From Streptomyces lucensis JCM 4490 (lineage in GTDB: Bacteria > Actinomycetota > Actinomycetes > Streptomycetales > Streptomycetaceae), in contig NZ_BMUE01000007.1 of NCBI RefSeq assembly GCF_014650035.1, positions 1 to 64,000 on the forward strand: a stretch of 64,000 bases of DNA, given 5' to 3'. The notes below the pieces were generated by a model that was given only the letters and a program-made list of their open reading frames with translations, was not told the DNA's origin and ran no database searches. This document shows, piece after piece, positions 48,665 through 57,521 of this stretch; the stretch's first letter is position 1; every line of letters starts with the position of its first letter. The translations under genes were made by a program, and so were the position numbers.

Positions 48665-50245
48665 GTGCGAATAGGCCGCATGGCGCCCCTGCTCGCCGTG
48701 GGGGTCACGGCAACGCTGCTTCCCGCCCTCTCCCCGGCGCGGGCCTCCGCGGCGGAACCGCTGGCGAGGTTCACGAACCAGAAGCCCGCCTGGCACAGAT
48801 GCGACACCTCACTGCCCGCTGCCTACCAGTGCGCGACGATCAAGGTTCCGCTCGACTACAGCCGCCCCGGCTCCAGAACCGTCAAGCTGGCCGTCTCCCG
48901 GATCAGGACCAGCGTCCCCGGCAGGCGGCACGGAGCGATCCTGTTCAACCCCGGCGGCCCGGGCGGCGAGGGCCTGGACATGCCGCTCATGATGAAGGAC
49001 ACGATGCCCGAGAAGGTCCGAGAGCAGTACGACCTCATCGGGTTCGACCCACGCGGCGTCGGCCGGAGCAGCCCTCTCACCTGTGGTCTCACGGCCACGG
49101 AGGAGAACATCGAACACCCCTACAAGCGTGAGACGTTCAGCCGCGACGTCAAGTGGGCCCGGAGTGTCGCCGCCAAGTGCCGCGCCCGGAACGGCGACAG
49201 GCTGCCGTACTTCACCACGCGCAACACGGCCCGCGACATGGACGTCCTACGGGCCGTCCTGGGCGAGCGGAAGATCTCCTACCTCGGCTACTCCTACGGC
49301 ACCTACCTGGGCGCCGTCTACGCGCAGATGTTCCCCGGGCGGACCGATCGCTTCGTGTTGGACAGCGCGGTCGACCCCGCCCGGATCTGGCGCGGCATGA
49401 TCCAGGTCTGGGCGGAGGGCACCGAGCCGGCGTTCACCCGCTGGACGAAGTGGACCGCACAGCACCACCGCACCTACCGACTCGGCAACACCCCGGCCGA
49501 GGTGGAGAAGACGTTCTGGAACCTCGTCGCCCGGGCCGACCGCACCCCCGTCGACGACGGCGGCGAGAAGCTCACCGGGGACGACATCCGAGCCCGCCTG
49601 CGGCCCGTCTTCTTCAGCCCCAAGGACGCGGCCGAGGCGGTCGTGCGGCTCAAGAAGGCCGCAGGCGGCCGCGCGACCTCCCGCCATCGCCTCACGCGGG
49701 ACGCCACCAAGGGACCACACCGGCCCATGCCCGCCGCCGCGCAGGCGCCGGCCGACAACGGCTCCGCCGCGTTCTGGACCGTGGTCTGCGGCGACACCCC
49801 GGCCTGGCCGCACGACCCGGAGCGGTACCGGCGTGACGCGATCCGGGACAAGGCCAGGTACCCGCTCTACGGCGACTTCGGCTCCAACATCACCCCGTGC
49901 GCCTTCTGGGGCAGGCCGGCCGAGCCGGTCACCGGCGTGGACAACAACGTCGGCGTCCTCACCGTCCAGAACCAGTGGGACTCCCAGACACCCCTGATCA
50001 GCGGGCTCGGCATGCACCACGCCCTGAAGGGCTCGCGCATGGTCTACGTACGGGGCGGCGAGGGCCACGGCGTCTACTCCGGCGACCCGCGCGCCTGCGC
50101 CGACCGCGCGGTCAACGCCTACCTCGGCAACGGAAGGCTCCCGGCCGAGGACGTCACCTGCGAGGCGCCGGCTCCCCGGAGGCCCGGCGTGAACCAGCGC
50201 ATCGTCCCGACGCCTGGGAACACGCCCCAGGGGCCCCGCTTCTGA
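48665..50245 (+). CDS. Secreted alpha/beta hydrolase, tripeptidyl-aminopeptidase-like
   Basis: 526 residues with a signal peptide (MAPLLAVGVTATLLPALSPA, cleavage near ASAAEP). The hydrolase core has the oxyanion segment ILFNPGGPGGEGLD, DLIGFDPRGVGRSSPLTC, the nucleophile elbow GYSYGTYLG, the Asp region VQNQWDSQTPL, and the catalytic His in GEGHGVYSGD. The C-terminal part with the conserved cysteines (VVCGDTPAW, ITPCAFW, RACADRAV) matches the Streptomyces tripeptidyl aminopeptidase/SlpD group, which trims peptides from secreted proteins. AAAGGAA precedes the GTG. Confidence 0.85.
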   Translation: MRIGRMAPLLAVGVTATLLPALSPARASAAEPLARFTNQKPAWHRCDTSLPAAYQCATIKVPLDYSRPGSRTVKLAVSRIRTSVPGRRHGAILFNPGGPGGEGLDMPLMMKDTMPEKVREQYDLIGFDPRGVGRSSPLTCGLTATEENIEHPYKRETFSRDVKWARSVAAKCRARNGDRLPYFTTRNTARDMDVLRAVLGERKISYLGYSYGTYLGAVYAQMFPGRTDRFVLDSAVDPARIWRGMIQVWAEGTEPAFTRWTKWTAQHHRTYRLGNTPAEVEKTFWNLVARADRTPVDDGGEKLTGDDIRARLRPVFFSPKDAAEAVVRLKKAAGGRATSRHRLTRDATKGPHRPMPAAAQAPADNGSAAFWTVVCGDTPAWPHDPERYRRDAIRDKARYPLYGDFGSNITPCAFWGRPAEPVTGVDNNVGVLTVQNQWDSQTPLISGLGMHHALKGSRMVYVRGGEGHGVYSGDPRACADRAVNAYLGNGRLPAEDVTCEAPAPRRPGVNQRIVPTPGNTPQGPRF

Positions 50246-50380
50246 CACCCCTCGACCCAGCCGCGCCCGTCGGCGCGACAAAGCCGGGGCGCGCTCGGCG
50301 CGTGGTTCCGGTGGCCGACACCAGGTGGTAGACACTGCGGAGTCACAGTTCCTGTCCGCCAGCAGGAAGGTTGCTGCCGC

Positions 50381-51748
50381 ATGTCCGCAACACGACGTCA
50401 GATCCTGTCCCGGGCGAGCGCCCTGGGAGTGGGCATCGCCTTCACCGGAGCCCTGTCCGAACTCTTCGCGGGCACCGCTGCCGCGCACGGTCCGGCCGGC
50501 ACCGGTTACGGGGCGCTCGTACCGGATCCGGACGGTCTGCTCGATCTGCCGGAAGGTTTCCGCTACCGGGTTCTCTCCCGAGAGGGCGACCAGCTCCGCT
50601 CGGGAGAGGGCCCCGTCCCCTCCAACCACGACGGTATGGCCGCCTTCGCCGGTGAAGGCGGCCGTACCCACCTCGTCCGCAACCACGAGAACCGGGTCAC
50701 CGCGAAGTTCCAGGTCCCCACCGTCAGCGGCCTCACCTACGACCCGGCGGGCAAGGGCGGCTGTACGGCCCTGACGCTCGACACGCGCAACCGCGTACTG
50801 TCCGAGCGGGTCGCCATCGCCGGCACGGCCGTCAACTGCGCGGGTGGACGCACCCCGTGGGGCACCTGGCTGACCTGCGAGGAGACCGAGGACAGGGCGG
50901 GCACCAACGGTTATGCCAAGGACCACGGCTTCATCTTCGAGGTTCACCCCACCGACCCGCACCGCACCGGCGCCGTCCCGCTGACCGCGATGGGCCGCTT
51001 CCAGCACGAGGCGATCGCGATCGACCCGCGCAACGGCACCGTCTACGAAACGGAGGACGCCTTCCTGAAGCCGTTCGGACTGTTCTACCGGTTCCGGCCG
51101 AACAAGCCCCTGGGCGGTGTCGGTTCCCTGCGCGCGGGCGGCCGGCTCCAGGCGATGCGGGTGCCCGGCGTGCCGGACCTGTCGACGATCCAGGACCCCG
51201 GTGCCCACTTCGACGGCATCGAGTGGGTGGACGTACCCGACCCGCTGGCCGTCTCCACGCCCACCCGGTTGCAGGACTACGGCCCCGCGGGCATCACGCA
51301 CGCGCAGAAGCTGGAGGGCTGCTACTGGGGCGGCAGCTGCGTGTACTTCGTATCGTCCTTCGCCCGCAGCGCGGACGGCTCCGCGGCCGACCACTACGGT
51401 CAGATCTGGCGCTTCGATCCGGCGCGCCGCCGGCTGACCCTGGTCATCGTGTTCGGGCCGGACACCGACGTACAGCTGCCCGGCGAGTCCCCGGACAACA
51501 TCTGCCTCGCGCCGGGCGGCGGCCTGATGGTGTGCGAGGACGGCAACGGCGCCCAGCACGTCTTCGGCGTCACCCGCAAGGGCGAGGTGTACGCGCTGGC
51601 GCGGGGCCGCCAGAACATCGGCACGGCGCAGCAGCCCGAGTGGGGCGAGTTCGCCGGGGTCACCTTCGCCCCCGACGGCAGGACGATGTACGTCAACTGC
51701 TACACGCCGGGCACCACGTTCGCGGTGACCGGGCCGTGGCGCAGGTAG
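50381..51748 (+). CDS. PhoX-family (DUF839) secreted phosphatase-like protein
   Basis: 455 residues. The N-terminus is a twin-arginine signal, TRRQILSRASALGVGIAFTG with cleavage near AAA-HG. The DUF839 beta-propeller has SNHDGMAAFAGEGGRTHLVR, NHENR, GTWLTCEETEDR, GRFQHEAIAIDPRNGTVYET and FAPDGRTMYVNCYTPG. PhoX enzymes are calcium- and iron-dependent alkaline phosphatases exported by Tat. Whether this member cleaves phosphate esters is not certain since the family is broad. No clear PHO box was found in the 135 bases before it. GGAAGG precedes the ATG. Confidence 0.85.
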   Translation: MSATRRQILSRASALGVGIAFTGALSELFAGTAAAHGPAGTGYGALVPDPDGLLDLPEGFRYRVLSREGDQLRSGEGPVPSNHDGMAAFAGEGGRTHLVRNHENRVTAKFQVPTVSGLTYDPAGKGGCTALTLDTRNRVLSERVAIAGTAVNCAGGRTPWGTWLTCEETEDRAGTNGYAKDHGFIFEVHPTDPHRTGAVPLTAMGRFQHEAIAIDPRNGTVYETEDAFLKPFGLFYRFRPNKPLGGVGSLRAGGRLQAMRVPGVPDLSTIQDPGAHFDGIEWVDVPDPLAVSTPTRLQDYGPAGITHAQKLEGCYWGGSCVYFVSSFARSADGSAADHYGQIWRFDPARRRLTLVIVFGPDTDVQLPGESPDNICLAPGGGLMVCEDGNGAQHVFGVTRKGEVYALARGRQNIGTAQQPEWGEFAGVTFAPDGRTMYVNCYTPGTTFAVTGPWRR

Positions 51749-51773
51749 GCGTACCGCGGGCCTGAGCGTGCCA

Positions 51774-51797
51774 GGGCGGGTTGCCGGACACCCGCCC
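51774..51797 (+). terminator. Hairpin after the PhoX-like gene
   Basis: GGGCGGGT pairs with ACCCGCCC around an eight-base loop. Confidence 0.55.
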
Positions 51798-51888
51798 CGG
51801 TCAGCCCCCTCGCGACGGCTCGCGGTGCCGCGAGGGCCTCGTGGGGCGCCTTCCGCGGATCCGGCCCCCCGTCGGGGGACGGACCACC

Positions 51889-52767
51889 TCAGTCGGTGAG
51901 GGCGGGCCCGGTCGACGGGCCGACCGGCCGGACCGCGGTGACCAGCCACGCCGTGCTGCGCAGCCGCACCGTTCCGTCCGCCGCCTCGTGGTCGCGCAGG
52001 TGGTCCGTCAGCCTCCGGCGGGCGCGGGCCCGCGCGGTCGTGCCGGCCTGCTCCATCAGGTGGCGGCCGGGCCCGGTTCCCAGCAGGAACTCCGCGGCGT
52101 CCTCGGCTCCCCGTCCCCAGGTCCCGTACGCTTCCGCGTGCTCGACGGCGACATCGGTGAAGCCGGCGGCGGTGAGGACCTCCCGAACGCGGTCCGGCTC
52201 GGCCAGGGAGAACATGCCGGGCAGCCCCGGCGCCCCGAAGTCACCCACCGGCAGCAGGTCGCGCAGTGACGCGACCGCCGCGACCCAGCCGTTGAGCAAG
52301 GGGTCGGCCGGGCACACGAACGCCAGGCGCCCGCCGGGTCGCAGCGCCCTGCCGACGTTGCCGAAGGCCGCTACGGGGTCGCCGAAGAACATCACGCCGT
52401 AGCGGCTGATCGCGGAGTCGAACATGGCCGCCTCGAAGGGGTACACCTGTGCGTCCCCCTGCGCGAAGGAGACGTTGACAACGCCTTCCCGGTCCGCGCC
52501 GACCCGCGCCTCGGCCAGCATGGGTCCGGAGAGGTCCAGGCCCATGGCGCTTCCCCGGGGGGCCCGGAGCGCGGCGAGGCGCGTGGTCTGCCCCGAGCCG
52601 CAGCCGAGGTCGAGGACCCGGTGGTGGCCGGCGATCCCGGCGGCGTCGAGCAACGGTCCGTTGAAACCCTCGTTCACTGCGTTCCAGCGGTCCTGATGGC
52701 GGGCCCAGTGGGCGCCTTCGGAACCGTTCCACGCGTGTGCCTGCTCGGTGTTGACGACATCGGGCAC
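51889..52767 (-). CDS. Class I SAM-dependent methyltransferase
   Basis: 292 residues. VLDLGCGSGQTTRLAALRAP is the SAM motif at about residue 50, followed by MGLDLSGPMLAEAR, FAQGDAQVYPFE and LRPGGRLAFVCPADP, a UbiE/ubiquinone-biosynthesis-type methyltransferase pattern. The GTG start follows AGGAGG; the longer upstream frame would run through the operator region and is rejected. It is divergent from a TetR-type regulator with two matching palindromes between them, so it is probably repressed by that protein and induced by a small molecule, perhaps one it methylates. Confidence 0.85.
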   Translation of the reverse strand: MPDVVNTEQAHAWNGSEGAHWARHQDRWNAVNEGFNGPLLDAAGIAGHHRVLDLGCGSGQTTRLAALRAPRGSAMGLDLSGPMLAEARVGADREGVVNVSFAQGDAQVYPFEAAMFDSAISRYGVMFFGDPVAAFGNVGRALRPGGRLAFVCPADPLLNGWVAAVASLRDLLPVGDFGAPGLPGMFSLAEPDRVREVLTAAGFTDVAVEHAEAYGTWGRGAEDAAEFLLGTGPGRHLMEQAGTTARARARRRLTDHLRDHEAADGTVRLRSTAWLVTAVRPVGPSTGPALTD

Positions 52768-52796
52768 GGGTGCCTCCTGTGGTGTTCGACAGAGAA

Positions 52797-52835
52797 TGGG
52801 CGTACGCCCAAACGGTATGGGCAAATGCCCATACC
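52797..52835. promoter_or_regulatory. Two TetR-type operators between divergent genes
   Basis: TGGGCGTACGCCCA and GGTATGGGCAAATGCCCATA (continuing CC) are perfect palindromes that share TGGGC-N4-GCCCA. Their centres are 21 bases apart, two helical turns, as for a regulator that binds as a pair of dimers. Confidence 0.75.
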
Positions 52836-52894
52836 TGCAATCCCCGCTACCATCACCGGGAGTTGCACGATGAGGCAGAACGGGAGAGCGACCC

Positions 52895-53479
52895 ATGTCA
52901 CCGCGAGGAGTGGCGACGCCGGACGTCCGCGAGCGGCTGTTCGCGGCCGCCGAGCGCGTCGTGGAAAGAGGTGGGCCCGGCGCGCTCACCAGCCGGGCCG
53001 TCACCGCCGAGGCGGGGTGCGCCAAGGGGCTGCTGCACGCCCACTTCGCGGGGCTCGACGAGTTCGTGGCCGAGCTCTGCCTCGACCGGTTCGCGCGGAC
53101 GGCGGTGAAGGCGCAGGCGCTGTCGGGGGCCGCCGGGCAGGGCACGGTGGCGCGCAATCTCGACGCCGTCGTCCTCGCGCTGTTCGACTCCGGCGGTCTC
53201 GCCATCTCAGGACTCGCGATGACCCGACCAGCGGCCGCGCTGCGCATCCGCGAGGCCCTGGAGGGCGGGGCGCCCGGCTTCACCGCGATCGAGACGGCCA
53301 TCACCGGCTACCTCGAGGACGAACGCGGACTCGGCCGGCTGCCGTCGGGGACCGACCCACCCGTCGTTGCCCTCGCCCTCGTCGGCACCGCCCACCACCT
53401 GCTGATGACCAGTTGGCCGGGCGCACCTGACCCGCGCCCTCGAGTGGCCCGCCTGGTGGCCGCGTTGGTGGGGGACTAG
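52895..53479 (+). CDS. TetR-family transcriptional regulator
   Basis: 194 residues. The N-terminal DNA-binding domain has VRERLFAAAERVVERGGPGA then LTSRAVTAEAGCAKGLLHAHF, the TetR helix-turn-helix with the terminal H-F in place of Y-Y-H-F. The rest is the helical ligand domain. It is divergent from the methyltransferase gene with paired palindromic operators in between, implying control of that gene and of itself. The ligand is unknown. Confidence 0.85.
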   Translation: MSPRGVATPDVRERLFAAAERVVERGGPGALTSRAVTAEAGCAKGLLHAHFAGLDEFVAELCLDRFARTAVKAQALSGAAGQGTVARNLDAVVLALFDSGGLAISGLAMTRPAAALRIREALEGGAPGFTAIETAITGYLEDERGLGRLPSGTDPPVVALALVGTAHHLLMTSWPGAPDPRPRVARLVAALVGD

Positions 53480-53603
53480 GGTCTTTCGACTGGACCAGGC
53501 AGGATCAGGGAGGCGGGATCCGGTGGTGGGCGCACCTCCCACGCCTTTCGGGCGGTGGGGGAGCGTCGCAAGGCGGAGGAGGGCGGCACCGCCCTCCCCA
53601 CGA

Positions 53604-53644
53604 CGATCGGCCCGCCGGAGGCTGATCCTCCGACGGGCCGATCG
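53604..53644. terminator. Bidirectional hairpin between convergent genes
   Basis: CGATCGGCCCG then CGGAGG pair with CCTCCG then CGGGCCGATCG with one mismatch and a five-base loop; 17 pairs in total, between the TetR and PAP2 genes. Confidence 0.8.
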
Positions 53645-53658
53645 CTCCTGCCTGCGCT

Positions 53659-55005
53659 TCAGACGGGTTCGGGCTGGGGCTCCAGTGGCCGCGCTGGTGC
53701 GACCTGCGGTTCCCAGAGCCTGGTGGTCTGTACGTAGCCGTAGATCACCGAGGCCATCGCCAGAACGAGAAGCGGACCGAACACGTACGGATACCTGGCC
53801 ATTTCCACCGGCAGATAGCGGTACGACACCAGGAGCGCCGTGAAGACGGTCGTGCCGTATGCGACCAGTTGGAGGCCTGACCGGTCCCAGCCGCGTTCGG
53901 CCGAACGCAGAGCGGCCTCGATGGTGAGCGTGAAGACCACGCCGGCGATGATGTCCGTGCCGTAGTGGTAGCCGAAGCCCAGCGTCGCGCCGAGGGTGGC
54001 GATCAGCCAGAACGTGCCCAGGTATCGCAGCACGCGTGGCCCCTTGCGGGAATGAACGAAGATCGCGGTGGCCCACGCCGTGTGCAGACTGGGCATGCAG
54101 TTGCGCGGAGTGATCTCGTTGAAAGGCATGTGGTGCGGCGCGCCGACCGGTGGCGTGTCCGGCCACAGGTTGGCCACCGCCCAGTGCCCGCCGTCGGCGC
54201 CGTACACGAAGATCGGGCCGACCACGGGGAAGATCATGTAGATGCCGGGCCCGAGGAGGCCGATCATGAGGAAGGTGCGCACCAGGTGATGCCGGGGGAA
54301 GCGGCGCTCGGCCGCCACGTGGCGCAGCTGGTAGAGCGCGACGACGACCGCGGCCACCGCGAGCTGGATGTAGACGTAGTCGAGGACATGGGAGCCGATC
54401 GAACCGGTCGCCCTGACGACCCGGCCCACGAGCCACGACGGGTTGCCCAGGGCCTGGTCGGCCGTCGCCACGTACTGGTCGAGCACGACCGGGCGGGTCT
54501 TCGACGTGATCAGCAGCCAGGTGTCGCCGGTCTTGCGGCCGGCCACCAGCAGCAGACCCAGCCCGACACCCTTCAGCAGCAGGACGCGTTCGGCGCCGGT
54601 ACGGCGGGTCACAGCGATGACCGCGTAGCCCAGAACCACCCAGAGCGCACCGTTGCCGAACATCATCTTGGCGTCGAACGCCCACCGCACGAGGAAGAAG
54701 GCGACGTCGATCCCTACGGCGACACCAGCCGCGACGAACCGCTCCCGCCAGGTGAGCACGACCATCATCAACGCCATGCTGGCGTACAGCAGCGGCCCTG
54801 ACTTCGGTGCGAATACCACCTCTCGCGCCTGATTGGTGATCGGCCCCGGCAGGCCGTAATGGCGTGCGGCGATCTCCAGCGCGATGAGGAATCCGAGGGC
54901 CACCACACTCGCTGCGGTCCAAAGGATCACCCGTGGCCGGAGCCACGCGGCGACTTTCTCTCCGTCGTTTATTCGCGAACGAGTCCGCGATTCATTAGAT
55001 ATCAA
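53659..55005 (-). CDS. PAP2-superfamily membrane phosphatase
   Basis: About 448 residues from a TTG; an ATG 37 codons further upstream is the other choice, but the extra stretch is AT-rich and not coding-like, and neither has a ribosome site. Many membrane helices are visible, the first LWTAASVVALGFLIALEIAA. The C-terminal PAP2 phosphatase motifs are present: ITPRNCMPSLHTAWATAIFV with the catalytic His, and GFGYHYGTDIIAGVVFTL. The long N-terminal membrane part and CMPSLH resemble inositol-phosphorylceramide-synthase-like PAP2 proteins. It probably acts on lipid phosphates or phosphatidylinositol-type lipids at the outer face of the membrane. Confidence 0.8.
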   Translation of the reverse strand: MISNESRTRSRINDGEKVAAWLRPRVILWTAASVVALGFLIALEIAARHYGLPGPITNQAREVVFAPKSGPLLYASMALMMVVLTWRERFVAAGVAVGIDVAFFLVRWAFDAKMMFGNGALWVVLGYAVIAVTRRTGAERVLLLKGVGLGLLLVAGRKTGDTWLLITSKTRPVVLDQYVATADQALGNPSWLVGRVVRATGSIGSHVLDYVYIQLAVAAVVVALYQLRHVAAERRFPRHHLVRTFLMIGLLGPGIYMIFPVVGPIFVYGADGGHWAVANLWPDTPPVGAPHHMPFNEITPRNCMPSLHTAWATAIFVHSRKGPRVLRYLGTFWLIATLGATLGFGYHYGTDIIAGVVFTLTIEAALRSAERGWDRSGLQLVAYGTTVFTALLVSYRYLPVEMARYPYVFGPLLVLAMASVIYGYVQTTRLWEPQVAPARPLEPQPEPV

Positions 55006-55540
55006 TTGTTTTGGCCGATTTGCTCGATTGTCGGTGGATTTGATTGCGTATCGTGCTGGGTGGCTGATTTCCCGCCGAAGAATGGGTGATGAGGTGATCG
55101 TCGTGGGCTCGCACATGTTAACGGAGTGGTGCGGACAGGAGGCGGGCCAGTGCCGAGGCGACGAAGATCCTCGCGTAGACAGACGCCCTGTGGTCATGCG
55201 CCGTTCCAGTGGCACCACGCCACCCCGCCGATGGCGCCATTACCAGCCGAACATCATAAATGGGGATTTAGATGACATTCCGGGCACGCGGTGTGGCCGC
55301 GCAGGGATCCGGGCTCTGTCGTCCGCGCCCGGCCCGGGAGCGGCTTCAGGCCGTGTGGTTGTGCCGGGAGCCGCGCGCTCGAGCCGGGCCACAGGCTGAT
55401 TCAGCACGTTGGCTGTGACGGCCGTGGAGGACGGCTCAGCCCTGACATTGGGGGGTTTTCCCCAGTGGGTGCCGAACAGCCGCTGCTTAGGATCGCTGTG
55501 ACTGATCACTGATCCGACTCGCTCCACACGGGGGACCTCC
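55006..55540. other. AT-richer divergent intergenic region
   Basis: No gene supported. GC drops clearly between about 54,980 and 55,110 and again around 55,245-55,275 (CATAAATGGGGATTTAGATG), consistent with promoters for the PAP2 gene and the DUF4097 gene. A small GGGG-GGTTTT-CCCC inverted repeat lies near 55,455. Confidence 0.4.
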
Positions 55541-56278
55541 ATGCGACGCTCGCACATGCGCGTTTCCACAGCGGCGGCTCTGGCCGCCTGCACGATCGGC
55601 GGACTGTCCGCGTGCTCGGCCGTCGGCCGGAAGACCTTCGAGGACGACGCCGAGGTGCCGCGGAGGATCGCCTCGATCCGCCTCGACAACAGGGACGGGA
55701 ACGTGAAGGTGGACTCTTCGGCCGACGTCTCCACGATCTCGGTGCACCGCAGGGTCCACTACCGCGGCGACAAGCCGAGTGGTACCTCCTTCCACATCAC
55801 GGACGGCGTCCTCACGCTCTCCGGCTGTGGCGAGGACTGCGGTGTCGACTACGTCGTCAAAGTGCCCGCCGGTCTCCCGGTGACGGGAGGCACGTCCAAC
55901 GGTGACCTCAGGCTGATCGGCACCGGCGCGGTCGATGTGCGCACGAAGAACGGCGGGATCGTGGTGGCCGACGCGACGGGACCGGTCAGGCTGCGCACGT
56001 CCAACGGTGACGTCGACGTCCGGAAGGCCACGGGCGGCGGCATCGACACACAGACGTCGAACGGCGAGGTGACGATCCGGACGGCCACCCCGCAGAACGT
56101 CAGGGCTCGCACGACCAGCGGCAACCTCACGCTCACCGCGCCGCCGGCCCGGTACCGGGTCTCGGCGGACGACTCCAACGGCGACAAGAACGTGGCGTTC
56201 AGCGACGAACCGTCAGGCGAGTACCGCCTGGAGCTGGCGACGACGAACGGTGACCTGACGGTCAGGCGGGCAGCCTAG
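55541..56278 (+). CDS. DUF4097-family lipoprotein
   Basis: 245 residues. A lipoprotein signal ends in the lipobox LSAC with Cys25. The mature part is a repeating beta-helix-like domain of the DUF4097/adhesin type: SNGDLRLIGTGAVDVRTKNG, RTSNGDVDVRKATG, TSNGEVTIRTA, TTSGNLTLTAP and TTNGDLTVRRAA, with a motif (S/T)NG(D/E) every ~20 residues. Such proteins sit on the outside of the membrane; function is unknown. Its stop overlaps by four bases the stop of the convergent DUF1772 gene. Confidence 0.85.
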   Translation: MRRSHMRVSTAAALAACTIGGLSACSAVGRKTFEDDAEVPRRIASIRLDNRDGNVKVDSSADVSTISVHRRVHYRGDKPSGTSFHITDGVLTLSGCGEDCGVDYVVKVPAGLPVTGGTSNGDLRLIGTGAVDVRTKNGGIVVADATGPVRLRTSNGDVDVRKATGGGIDTQTSNGEVTIRTATPQNVRARTTSGNLTLTAPPARYRVSADDSNGDKNVAFSDEPSGEYRLELATTNGDLTVRRAA

Positions 56279-56784
56279 TCCGTGACCTGACGCCCGCCAC
56301 ACGCTGTTCCGGAGACGCCCGGACGCGCCTCTGACTGCCGCAGGGCAACGAGGATCAGGACGGCGAACGCCGCTATGGCGGTGCCGGTGCGGGCGTCGTT
56401 GAACAGCTCCCAGCGGCGCAGGATCTCCGCATGGTCGGCCGGTGGAGTGCTGACGGCCCACTTCTTGATGCGGCCGTTGATCGGGACGTTCCCGAAGCGG
56501 GTGATCAGGAAGGAGGAGACGGTCAGGAGCCCCGCCGTCGCCGCGAGGGCCCGGCTCCGGCCGCGTGACACGGCGGTCAGGGCGAGGGTGCTGCCGGCCG
56601 AGACGGCCATCGCCGCCTGCATGGTGATGCTGTTCATCTTCATCAGCTCGGTGTGGAAGTCGAGCCTCATGTCGAGCGGCACGGCGTCGAAGGTCGGGAC
56701 CAAGTTGGCGGCGCCGTAGCCGAAGGCGCCGGCGAGCAGACCGGTGGAGAGCAGGGACGCGGCCAGGAGGATTCGGGTGCGCAC
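56275..56784 (-). CDS. DUF1772-family membrane protein
   Basis: 169 residues with four hydrophobic segments, beginning ILLAASLLSTGLLAGAFGYG. FLITRFGNVPINGRIKKW is the signature of DUF1772, a family that includes fungal anthrone oxygenases and many bacterial proteins of unknown role. The GTG start is three bases behind the stop of the upstream gene, so the two are cotranscribed. Enzyme activity is not established for bacterial members. Confidence 0.8.
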   Translation of the reverse strand: MRTRILLAASLLSTGLLAGAFGYGAANLVPTFDAVPLDMRLDFHTELMKMNSITMQAAMAVSAGSTLALTAVSRGRSRALAATAGLLTVSSFLITRFGNVPINGRIKKWAVSTPPADHAEILRRWELFNDARTGTAIAAFAVLILVALRQSEARPGVSGTACGGRQVTD

Positions 56785-56787
56785 GGT

Positions 56788-57450
56788 TCAGACCTCCTCG
56801 GTCGGCAGGGTGAAGCGGTTGCCCGGCTCCCCCCGGAGCAGGCCGCCCGGAATCCTTCTGCCGTACGCCAGCAGCAGGAGGTCCTGGGCGCGGCCGTACA
56901 CCGGCGAGCCGGAGCCGTACGACCAGTCGAGGTCCTCGGCGCACAGCCGCACCCCGTCGAGGTCGGCGCCGAAGAACCTCAGGCTGCTGGGCCGGATCTC
57001 CGCGAGAAGGATGCGCAGCCGGTCCTCGGGGACGCGCCGGCCGAGGCCGAGGGCGACGGTGATGTCCAGCCCGTGCACCACGTCGTGGCCGAGTGCCGCC
57101 GCGAGGCCGCCGACCGGGGGCGTCCAGGGATGGTCGGCGTTGTCCCGCAGGAAGGCGGCGAGTGCGCCGGTGGAATAGGCGGCGGCATCCTTTCGCGCGA
57201 CCCGGTCGGTCATGCGGTGAAGGTTTCCGCGCGCCTTGGCCAACTCGCCGAGCGTCGCGGGCACGGAATACCGGAACCCCGTCGACATGTGTGCCGCGAC
57301 CTCGCGAACCCGCCAACCGGCGCAGAGGCTCTGCCTGTTCCACTGGTCGGCTCGCAGAGTGTCCAGCAGATCGGCCAGTTCCCGGCGTTCCGCCGAGATC
57401 GCGGCCCGCACCTCGGCCTTCTTCTCCCTGCGGGCTGTCGCGTTCTCCAT
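56788..57450 (-). CDS. Maleylpyruvate isomerase/DinB-fold family protein
   Basis: 220 residues. SAERRELADLLDTLRADQWN, SLCAGWRVREVAAHM and LGHDVVHGLDITVALGLG are the landmarks of the mycothiol-dependent maleylpyruvate isomerase N-terminal (DinB-like) fold, with the two His and Asp residues that bind metal. These proteins use mycothiol, the Actinobacterial thiol, in isomerisation or transferase reactions. The likely partner is the LysR regulator on the other strand, 71 bases away. The DUF1772 gene follows directly. No ribosome site precedes the ATG, so the message may be leaderless. Confidence 0.8.
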   Translation of the reverse strand: MENATARREKKAEVRAAISAERRELADLLDTLRADQWNRQSLCAGWRVREVAAHMSTGFRYSVPATLGELAKARGNLHRMTDRVARKDAAAYSTGALAAFLRDNADHPWTPPVGGLAAALGHDVVHGLDITVALGLGRRVPEDRLRILLAEIRPSSLRFFGADLDGVRLCAEDLDWSYGSGSPVYGRAQDLLLLAYGRRIPGGLLRGEPGNRFTLPTEEV

Positions 57451-57521
57451 GTGATCAAGCGTGCCGCCGACCGGAACATATATCCAATAGATGGTTCTGC
57501 TGACGCCTATCATCCGTGGTT

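Noticed and set aside
49247..51949. Open frame of 900 codons on the minus strand
   Set aside because: It is antisense to two well-supported secreted-protein genes and crosses their gap; no domain or start signal. A shadow of codon bias.
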